DNA from: Shewanella psychropiezotolerans | GTDB taxonomy: Bacteria > Pseudomonadota > Gammaproteobacteria > Enterobacterales > Shewanellaceae | Assembly (NCBI RefSeq): GCF_007197555.1 | Contig: NZ_CP041614.1 | Location: 1,170,001-1,234,000, forward strand | Direction of reading: 5' to 3' | DNA: 64,000 nucleotides | Shown: piece by piece, positions 58,032 to 64,000 of the stretch | Layout of the letters: every line of letters starts with the position of its first letter | Position numbering within the stretch: position 1 is the stretch's first letter | Position numbers and translations under genes: made by a program | Notes under the pieces: model-generated | Told to the model about the DNA's origin: nothing | Database searches by the model: none | What the model saw: only the letters and a program-made list of their open reading frames with translations

Positions 58032-58098
58032 GCTTATCTAGCTAAACCTTGGCATATCCCTGTCAATTTTTGAGTGGGGTTTGTCCTCAGGATGTTCA

Positions 58099-58121
58099 AA
58101 CACCGAGCTTAACTCGGTGTT
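58099..58121 (-). terminator. Hairpin downstream of the YbaK gene
   Basis: AACACCGAG pairs with CTCGGTGTT around five bases, about 55 bp beyond the stop of the YbaK-type gene. The U-tract is short. Confidence 0.5.
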
Positions 58122-58176
58122 CTGTTTCAAAGTGTAAGTAGGCTTGGACTTGAGTCTATACTCATATGGAATGAGA

Positions 58177-58698
58177 TCACAATCGCCAATCGCGCTGGTA
58201 TCTTCTGGCTGATCTAGATATGCCTATTCGCTTGCCGGAAATGTCACCATGGGGTGTTTTATCTAGCATATTTACATACTGTTTATGTGGCATCTTAATT
58301 AAATGATTATGGTCACTGGCTTCTATGTAAACATGCTCGGTCGCTAACAAGGAGTCATCGACAAGCATCTTCATCTGGTATGCCTCACCTATTGCGGGGA
58401 TCGCACCTCTGTCACAATCGGGGAAAAGCTCACCCAATTTTTGTTCGCTAACTAAGTTATATTCTTGTCCGGTTATATCATTCAATCTTGGCAATGACAG
58501 CCTGTTGCCAGCAGACACAATTGCCATTATGTGTTCTCCTGATTTGTTAACTAAGACAACGGGTTTAGACATGTGGGATGAGGGGATATGGGCCGATTTT
58601 GAAGAGTCCAGTGAAGCGGCGGTATGTTTATGCTTCACTAATTCATATTTAACATTGTTTTTTGACAAATACTCACTAAGTGTAATTGCGATGGCCAC
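58177..58698 (-). CDS. YbaK/ProX-type aminoacyl-tRNA deacylase
   Basis: 173 residues; GTG 58698 seven bases after AGGAGG. The YbaK/EbsC fold blocks are YELVKHKHTAASLDSSKSAH, KPVVLVNKSGEHIMAIVSAG, DRGAIPAIGEAYQMKMLVDD and YIEASDHNHLIKM. Such editing enzymes hydrolyse mischarged tRNAs (for example Cys-tRNAPro or Ala-tRNAPro); the tRNA specificity cannot be read here. Single gene at the edge of the accessory zone. Confidence 0.82.
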   Translation of the reverse strand: MAIAITLSEYLSKNNVKYELVKHKHTAASLDSSKSAHIPSSHMSKPVVLVNKSGEHIMAIVSAGNRLSLPRLNDITGQEYNLVSEQKLGELFPDCDRGAIPAIGEAYQMKMLVDDSLLATEHVYIEASDHNHLIKMPHKQYVNMLDKTPHGDISGKRIGISRSARRYQRDWRL

Positions 58699-58814
58699 TT
58701 TATACCTCCTGCAGGGACAAGCTTAGCCACTTATAAGTGTAGCATAGCCGCAAATCTACAAAGGGGGATTCGCCAGGTTCTGACCCTTTTATCTGCTTTA
58801 TCTGTTTATCAAAC

Positions 58815-58849
58815 AAAAAAGCCCCGATACCTCACGGCATCGGGGCTTT
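58815..58849 (-). terminator. Terminator of the 58.9-kb hypothetical gene
   Basis: AAAGCCCCGAT and ATCGGGGCTTT around a ten-base loop, with an A-run on the plus side giving U residues on the transcript. Confidence 0.85.
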
Positions 58850-58905
58850 CAACTATATGTTCTTGAGTATCTTGAGAGAAACTGAGGTGCGATCCTTTAA
58901 CGTTC

Positions 58906-59244
58906 TTAAGGCGCGAGCGAAGGTAACACACTGCCAAATTGTCTGATCTGTCGTTGCAGCTTAATAGGTAATTGCCAGTAACGCTTGTTTGAGTGTGTGC
59001 CAAGTCCTGTTAATCGCAAATCATCGTCTATTTGCCATTTTTTCGCTACTTCATTCGCATTAGATCTTGTATGACCATCATCCACGGCTTTACCATCGAG
59101 TAATACGAGATAAGCGACTTCCTGCCAGTAGTCTGCCACTCTGGAACCATCATTGCTGACGACTTCAATTTCCTTACCAAATGACACTGACAATATATCG
59201 GTGGTATTAGCCATTTCAACGCTTATGATTTGCTTGAATCGCAT
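58906..59244 (-). CDS. Hypothetical protein
   Basis: 112 residues from ATG 59244, six bases after GAGG. Begins MRFKQIISVEMANTTDILSV and continues with VADYWQEVAYLVLLDGKAVDD and LTGLGTHSNKRYWQLP. No motif, signal or membrane helix is recognised. It has its own terminator, so it looks like a real single gene. The neighbourhood is accessory. Confidence 0.55.
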   Translation of the reverse strand: MRFKQIISVEMANTTDILSVSFGKEIEVVSNDGSRVADYWQEVAYLVLLDGKAVDDGHTRSNANEVAKKWQIDDDLRLTGLGTHSNKRYWQLPIKLQRQIRQFGSVLPSLAP

Positions 59245-59794
59245 GGTTAACCTCAAAATTAGAAGGCCATAATTTTACCCCTGTAGTATTCCAGCGTCAA
59301 TAACACTCTTGGTTGAGGAAGTGGTGCATTGGTTGTTAATCGCGGCTTTGACTTGTGTTCTTCTGGGACGGGGCATAATCACCTTAAACCAATAACTAAA
59401 AATGAGTGACGCACTTCTACTTTGAGCAAGGGGGCACTGTATGTTATTGATTAACAATGGGTGGCACGATTTATTATTCCCAAGCTTAAGTGCGGCCTCA
59501 TTTCATCGTATATAAAAACGGACTCTTCAACGAGTCGTTTAAGCTCATCAATAAAGATATGCCTGTCCTATCTTTACTTGTACTTGGACATAGCAAAAGC
59601 TAATGTGTTCTGACCCCTTTATCCGCTTTATCTTTAATTTATCTTATTGTTTAATCATAATATTTTGTGGGGTTTCGTCAGGTTCTGACCCCTTTATCTG
59701 CTTTATCTGAGTTCCTTAATTCAACAGTCGACTATTTAACGTTTTACGTTATACTTCCGCGCTAAAATCTAGTATTTAATTAGCGGAGTTCATC
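59245..59794. other. Repeat-bearing gap
   Basis: Contains REP-like sequences: AAAGATATGCCTGTCCTATC hairpin (59553-59575), AAAAGCTAATGTGTTCTGAC (59594) and a GGTTCTGACCCCTTTATCTG copy (59681). The minus strand holds MPRPRRTQVK near 59370, which looks like the first residues of a RAYT transposase but leads nowhere. Confidence 0.5.
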
Positions 59795-60127
59795 GTGCAC
59801 GATCTGTATTACAAAGGGCGTATCTACACCAGAGAAAATCATATAATAAGTGGTTATAATACTAAGCGTATCGTTAAGCTTGGTACAGAAAAGCAGCCAT
59901 TATCGCTAGTGGTTAACAGTGATGAGAGAAAAAAAGAGGTAGTGGCGTTAGTTGCTGATAATGGATTATTTGCCGAGATTACTGTAGATAGTGCTATTGA
60001 TGAAAATATCAATGATCTTAACGCGGTTATAAACAAGCCAACTACCACTAGGTTCGACAAAACCCCGAACCGTAATGATCCTTGTTTATGTGGCAGTGGT
60101 AAAAAATATAAAAAGTGTTGCGGCTAA
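59795..60127 (+). CDS. SEC-C/SWIM metal-binding protein (PBPRA1643 family)
   Basis: 110 residues; GTG 59795 after GGAG. The C-terminus has a SEC-C zinc motif, NDPCLCGSGKKYKKCCG, with three Cys positions and a fourth (CCG) as in SecA-type tails. The first 80 residues (MHDLYYKGRIYTRENHIISGY ... LVVNSDERKKEVVALVADNG) fit a small family named from Photobacterium. A metal-binding role is clear; the partner is unknown. It is the only intact non-mobile gene within the repeat cluster. Confidence 0.75.
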   Translation: MHDLYYKGRIYTRENHIISGYNTKRIVKLGTEKQPLSLVVNSDERKKEVVALVADNGLFAEITVDSAIDENINDLNAVINKPTTTRFDKTPNRNDPCLCGSGKKYKKCCG

Positions 60128-60134
60128 CAACATG

Positions 60135-60300
60135 CTATTTTTCCGTGAATCGACTTAATGTCATCGCAGGCGTTTGATAACCTAAACTGACATCTGCAAT
60201 ATCACCGAGTCGAAGCAATCCCGTACTGTTACCACCTAACCCGCCTTGGATATTCAGTGCTTTGATATCGTCAATGGATTTAAAAGTTGGTCGATTCTTT
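60135..60300 (-). pseudogene. Fragment of an RND efflux transporter gene
   Basis: The minus strand reads RPTFKSIDDIKALNIQGG, LGGNSTGLLRLGDIADVSLG and YQTPAMTLSRFTEK then a stop at 60135. The pattern vRLgDIAdVxxGY is found in RND pumps before the porter domain loops. No start or membrane part is present, so it is a remnant of another pump. It is not from the RND gene at 43-46 kb, which has different residues there. Confidence 0.6.
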
Positions 60301-60420
60301 GAGCGACAAAGGGGTCGGAACGAATAAGGTCATCAGAGCCGAAATCGAAGCCCATCTAAATGTAAGGTTCGACCACCTAAAACCAGGTCATCCAATAAAG
60401 CCAGAATAATCAAGAGAGCT

Positions 60421-60450
60421 AAAAGCTAATGTGTTCTGACCCCTTTATCT
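60421..60450 (+). repeat. REP-like unit beside the RAYT gene
   Basis: AAAAGCTAATGTGTTCTGAC followed by CCCTTTATC, also at 59594-59622 and, with two changes, at 62214-62241. These flank the RAYT gene on both sides. Confidence 0.65.
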
Positions 60451-60490
60451 CGATTTTAATGTAGGAGCTGCTTCAGCCGAGAAGATCTTG

Positions 60491-61522
60491 CTAAGGAGCG
60501 GGATGAAGTGCATTACTGCTGGCTTTTCCTTTACACCATAGCCCACAGTTATGCTGCTTTTTGAAAGCACACATAGCATCCCAACGACCACTCATACCAC
60601 TGTATTGGCGGCGAAATTCTTTCGCTGAGGTAATCCAAGCCTCGGGCGCTATGCCAAGTTCATTGAGTAATTTAGGTTGGGTTGAGTCAATAAAACCTTT
60701 CTTATCAGGCCTAATGGCTCTGCCAGTCCAATCGATAAGTTGTAGGTAATCACAGAAATGAAATGGGATACCTGATTGAGTCGCTAGATGGGCAGCACCA
60801 TCGAATTGGGCAAGTGGTTTGAGTGGCTCACTCGAAGTTGCTGCTGACTTATCATCATTTGGTTTAGTGTTTTTATCCGAGGTACTTAGCTCGGTAATGC
60901 GCTCCTGAATAGACGTATAATCAGATGCTTGAAGTGTGTTAGCAATCCCAGCTCTGATAGGGTTTAAATCAACATACATCATGCAGGCTAATAGTGCTTG
61001 TTCATCAAGCAGGGCTTGTGACTTAAAGCGCCCCTCCCAGAAAGCCCCTTTACATCCATCCTCACGATTGGCCCTACGCGCTATCTCTTCATTGAGGCAC
61101 CTCATAAACCAAGAGATGCTGGATAGACGTTCGTGCCACTCAGCCAATAACCCATCGAGTAGTAACCGCTCATCCTCGATTAAGGTGTCGCCATTCATGT
61201 ATTTAGTCGCTACATCATGTCCTTTCGTCACCTTACACCAAAGCTCAATTATCTCGCGGTTCGACAGCGAATTTGCTCTATCAAGGTCAATTTTCAGCAC
61301 AAGATGATAGTGATTATTCATCACCGCATAGGCACAGACATCGATACAAAAGATAGCAGATAAAGCTTTAATTTTTTCGACAATCCAGCCGCGTCTATGC
61401 TCGAAACTCTTGCCTGTCAATTTATCCTCTCCGCAGAGGAAAGCCCTTCTAACACAACGATTTATTATGTGGTAAAACGGAGTCGATTCTGGGTCGATTA
61501 AGGTACGTCGAGCTGAAGTCAT
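60491..61522 (-). CDS. REP-associated tyrosine transposase (RAYT, IS200/IS605-related)
   Basis: 343 residues from ATG 61522 (MTSARRTLIDPESTPFYHII). It has the Y1/HUH catalytic motif NNHYHLVLKI and the RAYT blocks NRCVRRAFLCGED, WEGRFKSQALLDE and YVDLNPIRAG. RAYT enzymes are domesticated transposases that act on REP palindromes rather than on themselves as IS elements. Palindromic AAAGATA ... TATCTTT and GTTCTGACCCC repeats surround it, which supports this. Single-strand cleavage is known for E. coli TnpA-REP; activity here is inferred. Confidence 0.88.
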   Translation of the reverse strand: MTSARRTLIDPESTPFYHIINRCVRRAFLCGEDKLTGKSFEHRRGWIVEKIKALSAIFCIDVCAYAVMNNHYHLVLKIDLDRANSLSNREIIELWCKVTKGHDVATKYMNGDTLIEDERLLLDGLLAEWHERLSSISWFMRCLNEEIARRANREDGCKGAFWEGRFKSQALLDEQALLACMMYVDLNPIRAGIANTLQASDYTSIQERITELSTSDKNTKPNDDKSAATSSEPLKPLAQFDGAAHLATQSGIPFHFCDYLQLIDWTGRAIRPDKKGFIDSTQPKLLNELGIAPEAWITSAKEFRRQYSGMSGRWDAMCAFKKQHNCGLWCKGKASSNALHPAP

Positions 61523-61587
61523 AGTCGCTATCCTGAACAAACTGAGTTGAGGTAACTTAAAGGTTAGTAGAGGATGCTCTAAAGCAC

Positions 61588-61611
61588 AAAAGATATGGCT
61601 GTCCCGTCTTT
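61588..61611 (+). repeat. REP-like palindrome upstream of the RAYT gene
   Basis: AAAGATATGGCTGTCCCGTC + TTT; arms AAAGAY and RTCTTT with a central GGCTGTCC. Also at 59553-59575 and 62257-62279. Confidence 0.65.
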
Positions 61612-61633
61612 TGTCTTTTTTTGTCTTTTTTTT

Positions 61634-62197
61634 CTACAACATGCATTTAGCTATGTATTTTTTGTTCCAAACGGGACCATTTACAAATGGACTCGCAACC
61701 GTCCATGGTGGAAAAATCTGTTTATAGGACAGATCAGGAATTCTGACATGATGTTCTTTAAATTCGCCATCTTTCAATACCACTTCTGCCGCCCAGAACT
61801 CTCGATAGCCAGGCATATTCTTATAATCAATGTCAACAAACTCAAACTCTGTTCCAGCGGGCACAGTCCCTATATATTCACCTTTCCCAATACCTGGTAA
61901 ATTAGGGTCCCTATTTATGACATCATTCCAAAAATCTAAATCACCGATAACTTGCTCATGGGAATATGGTGTATTTTTATACTTGATGCTTTTACTTTTG
62001 TCAGTATAAGCTTGAATACCATAGCAAATATCTGCGCTACTACATCGATTTAATGAGTAAAGAAAGCTGTCTACATTAACTTTATAGCATTCCCCTATAA
62101 GGTCGCGGACGACATAGTCAATCTCCTCTTTTGTGTATGAAGCGCAAGACACCTGTATCAATATTAAAACCGTCATCATAAGTGATTTATACATCAT
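61634..62197 (-). CDS. Hypothetical secreted or lipoprotein
   Basis: 187 residues. The N-terminus MMYKSLMMTVLILIQVSCAS is a signal with a Cys at position 18 (QVSC), an imperfect lipobox. The mature part is Cys-containing (IGECYKVN, LNRCSSADICYG) and Tyr-rich with no family I recognise (GTEFEFVDIDYKNMPGYREF). AAGG lies nine bases before the ATG. AT-rich compared with the core genes, consistent with acquired DNA. Confidence 0.6.
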   Translation of the reverse strand: MMYKSLMMTVLILIQVSCASYTKEEIDYVVRDLIGECYKVNVDSFLYSLNRCSSADICYGIQAYTDKSKSIKYKNTPYSHEQVIGDLDFWNDVINRDPNLPGIGKGEYIGTVPAGTEFEFVDIDYKNMPGYREFWAAEVVLKDGEFKEHHVRIPDLSYKQIFPPWTVASPFVNGPVWNKKYIAKCML

Positions 62198-62256
62198 GAT
62201 TATTTACCTTCATAAAGCTAATGTGTTTTGATCCCTTTATCTTCTTGGACATAGCA

Positions 62257-62279
62257 AAAGATATGGCTGTCCTATCTTT
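62257..62279 (+). repeat. REP-like palindrome interrupting the dGTPase fragment
   Basis: AAAGATATGGCTGTCCTATC + TTT: seven-base arms AAAGATA/TATCTTT around TGGCTGTCC. It supplies the last codons and the stop of the dGTPase fragment. Confidence 0.7.
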
Positions 62280-62469
62280 TTACTCCGAGCAGTTGCATCT
62301 TCCCCTGTAACCTACGAAATGAAGAAGAGTACAATACCCTTGCGTAATCTCTCATTAAGCTATTACGGTGTTCTGATCGCCCATCACTATGTTCATGAAC
62401 TCGGTATTCTAGCGGAGACAATAAAATTTCTTGTTGCTTTGCGTATTCAATTACATCTTGATCGTACAT
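62272..62469 (-). pseudogene. N-terminal fragment of a dGTPase-like HD-family dNTP triphosphohydrolase
   Basis: 65 residues from ATG 62469, which has GAGAGAAAT upstream. EYRVHEHSDGRSEHRNSLMRD leads into YARVLYSSSFRRLQGKMQLLG, the signature start of dGTPase-type enzymes (R..Y.R...SSSFRRLQ.K.Q). The frame then ends in VKR because a REP-like palindrome joins at 62279. The HD motif, which comes about 60 residues later in the family, is lost. A 7-bp tandem repeat lies just upstream. Confidence 0.75.
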
Positions 62470-62487
62470 ATTTCTCTCATTTATTAT

Positions 62488-62556
62488 TGAATAGTGAATA
62501 GTGAATAGTGAATAGTGAATAGTGAATAGTGAATAGTGAATAGTGAATAGTGAATA
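62488..62556 (+). repeat. 7-bp tandem repeat (TGAATAG), about 9.9 copies
   Basis: Nine full copies of TGAATAG plus TGAATA, ending about 20 bp upstream of the dGTPase-fragment start on the minus strand. Slippage could alter spacing to the promoter. A second short repeat, (TTCTTG)x4, lies near 62895-62920. Confidence 0.9.
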
Positions 62557-62627
62557 TGGCTTATAACAGCTGTATAGTGCACATGCGCACATATTTTATT
62601 AACGCGCATGCACAATTAATAAACCTA

Positions 62628-62725
62628 TTATTTTGCAAAACGCGCATAGTATCTGGCTGGAAAATCAGGGTCAAAGTAAACGTTATCACTTGGTGCTTGG
62701 ATGTGGTCACTGAGTAGACCTACAA
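62628..62725 (-). pseudogene. C-terminal fragment of an unidentified protein
   Basis: The minus strand is open for about 32 codons, LVGLLSDHIQAPSDNVYFDP ... DFPARYYARFAK, ending at a stop at 62628. It has a natural-looking amino acid composition, but I cannot name the family. A stop codon lies just before it, so it is probably a leftover of a larger gene. The rest of 62726-63126 is without recognisable genes. Confidence 0.3.
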
Positions 62726-63126
62726 GCTAATGATTGGCTTTTTCTTCCCTGAATGGCGTTCTCTTGTCGATGTAAGAGTTTGCCCTGCGTTTCCCTAACT
62801 GCACACACATTAACCTAGTTTGAGCGTGGGTTTCAACATCTCCATCACATATTTCTAATAGAAATATAAAACTCTATTTTTTTCCCTAGCTTTCTGTTCT
62901 TGTTCTTGTTCTTGTTCTGTTTTCTGTTTGGTTTATGGAGCTGTTTACGGCAGCGCAGGCTGCTTCTTTCTGCTTTTGTGTCGCTATAAATTCTGAGCAA
63001 CAAAGGGCTCGTAGCGAATAAGGTCTACTCGAAATTATGAACCTATTTCAATGACGCCAACTAACATGGAAAATCTTCTTTTGAATAACCAAGTGTAGAT
63101 TCGGCTGTGGACTTCGGTTTCAGGGA

Positions 63127-63230
63127 TGAAACCGCAGAGCGTATAGGGACATATTTATAGCGTGTCACAGAAGCATCTGCACAACCCCGCTGGGAAGCGA
63201 TAGATAACAATGAAGCTATGCCGTACAGCA
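63127..63230 (+). repeat. Repeat related to the 10.1-10.5 kb repeats
   Basis: Contains GAAACCGCAGAGCGTATAGG, CACAGAAGCATCTGCACA and GATAGATAACAATGAAGCTA + TGC, in the same order as in 10370-10490. Confidence 0.75.
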
Positions 63231-63264
63231 AGCTTTCAAGTCCCATTTATCAAAAATGAAGACA

Positions 63265-63294
63265 CAAAAAAGCCACCCGTTAAAAGAGTGGCTT
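63265..63294 (-). terminator. Terminator of rpiA
   Basis: AAGCCAC pairs with GTGGCTT, with an A-run on the plus side giving the U-tract on the rpiA transcript. Confidence 0.7.
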
Positions 63295-63360
63295 AGCTAA
63301 ACAAGTACCTAGGCTCTAGTACCTAGAAACCTAGTCACTTCTGAGAAGCAATAAAACGGT

Positions 63361-64000
63361 CTACTTAACCGTTTTAACACCCTCTGGTGTACCCACTAAC
63401 AACACATCTGCACCGCGGTTAGCGAACAAACCGTTAGTCACTACGCCGACGATTTGATTGATCTGCTCTTCGAGCTCTTTTGGCTTCATGATCTTCATGT
63501 TGTACACATCTAAGATGATGTTGCCGTTGTCGGTGAGACAGCCTTCACGGTAAACCGGATCGCCGCCTAGCTTGACCAGTTGACGTGCCACGTATGAGCG
63601 AGCCATAGGGATCACTTCTACTGGCAGTGGAAACTCGCCTAAGATATCGACCTGCTTAGTGTTATCAACGATACAGATAAACTTTTCGGCTACGGCTGCG
63701 ATGATCTTCTCACGAGTCAGCGCGGCGCCGCCGCCCTTGATCATGTCCATGCGTTCGTTGATCTCATCGGCACCATCGACATACACAGAAAGCTCATTGA
63801 CAGAATTGAGATCGTAGACCGGAATACCCAGTGCTTTCATCTTTTCGGTAGACGCTGCAGAGCTAGATACAGCCCCTTCGATATCGGCCTTCATGGTCGC
63901 GAGAGCATCGATAAAGTGATTAACGGTAGAGCCAGTGCCGACGCCAACAATAGTATCTTTTTCAACGTATTGTAGCGCAGCCCAACCAGCGGCTTTCTTC
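63361..64000 (-). CDS. rpiA: Ribose-5-phosphate isomerase A, 5' end beyond window
   Basis: The frame runs from the window edge ([20 protein letters not shown]) to the stop at 63361, about 212 residues; only the first few codons are missing. The motifs [26 protein letters not shown] and [14 protein letters not shown] are the RpiA active site. It interconverts ribose-5-phosphate and ribulose-5-phosphate in the pentose phosphate pathway and thus complements the transketolase gene at 29 kb. Confidence 0.95.
   Translation of the reverse strand, partial: KKAAGWAALQYVEKDTIVGVGTGSTVNHFIDALATMKADIEGAVSSSAASTEKMKALGIPVYDLNSVNELSVYVDGADEINERMDMIKGGGAALTREKIIAAVAEKFICIVDNTKQVDILGEFPLPVEVIPMARSYVARQLVKLGGDPVYREGCLTDNGNIILDVYNMKIMKPKELEEQINQIVGVVTNGLFANRGADVLLVGTPEGVKTVK

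Noticed and set aside
59275..59457. 60-codon minus frame with MPRPRRTQVK
   Set aside because: The first residues resemble a RAYT start, but the rest has no RAYT motif and there is no HUH. Too weak to call.
62272..62592. 106-residue reading of the dGTPase fragment with a repetitive FTIHYSL leader
   Set aside because: The leader is only translation of the TGAATAG array; the ATG at 62469 has the ribosome site and the family start.
1..64000. tRNA, rRNA, prophage or defence genes
   Set aside because: I looked for cloverleaf or integrase-linked sites, phage structural genes and restriction or abortive-infection genes and saw none. XerD is the chromosomal recombinase.

Overview
The window looks like chromosomal DNA of a marine gammaproteobacterium, most probably a repeat-rich Shewanella. 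The grounds are the gene content and order (metK / tkt-epd-pgk-fba, srmB next to trmN6, xerD-dsbC-recJ, sdaC-sdaA, csdE-csdA), a TAXI-type TRAP transporter, several degenerate GGDEF proteins, a REP-associated tyrosine transposase and many small mobile repeats. The genus is inferred from context; I could not run a search.

Layout. 1-6.2 kb: the edge of an AspT-like antiporter with a perfect CRP-type site upstream, a CpdA-like phosphoesterase, a Tat-type M19 dipeptidase homologue lacking three metal ligands, and a TAXI binding protein with a fused TRAP permease. 6.4-16.8 kb: housekeeping and accessory enzymes (HD hydrolase, P-loop kinase-like protein, YdeI-like, YbdL-like aminotransferase, CsdE/CsdA, methyltransferase, Tas, MarR-GNAT, YjjX) separated by small inverted-repeat elements. 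17.4-27.5 kb: serine uptake and deamination, then small lipoprotein, membrane and GNAT genes, a tandem pair of GAF/degenerate-GGDEF genes and a Bax-like protein. 27.7-36 kb: metK under a MetJ operator, then transketolase, Epd, Pgk and Fba, i.e. the interface of the pentose phosphate pathway, PLP precursor synthesis and lower glycolysis. 36-48 kb: an outer-membrane DUF481 protein, a ToxR-like regulator overlapping a 59-residue gene, a PAS/degenerate-GGDEF sensor, a radical SAM protein and an RND efflux pair. 48-57 kb: srmB, trmN6, brnQ, xerD, dsbC, recJ and an archaeal-like methyltransferase. 57-63.3 kb: an accessory zone with a RAYT transposase, REP-like palindromes and fragments of broken genes (dGTPase, RND pump, recJ tail). 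The right edge is rpiA.

Most notable points. (1) Three genes, including essential-type pgk, are each broken by exactly one missing base in a homopolymer. Sequencing error is the simplest reading, but homopolymer-length variation cannot be excluded. (2) A miniature element family bounded by ATACC...GGTAT has six copies here. One has cut an HD hydrolase gene, and its original C-terminal codons are still readable beyond the element. Two copies carry nested stem-loop inserts sharing a GCAGGAGC loop. (3) Three proteins keep a GGDEF-like fold without the GGDEF motif. (4) The M19 homologue beside the TAXI transporter has lost its HxD and Glu metal ligands. I see no CRISPR array, tRNA, rRNA, prophage or defence island. 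No complete new multi-gene system is evident; the best candidates for undescribed biology are the ToxR-like/small-gene pair and the nested stem-loop repeats.
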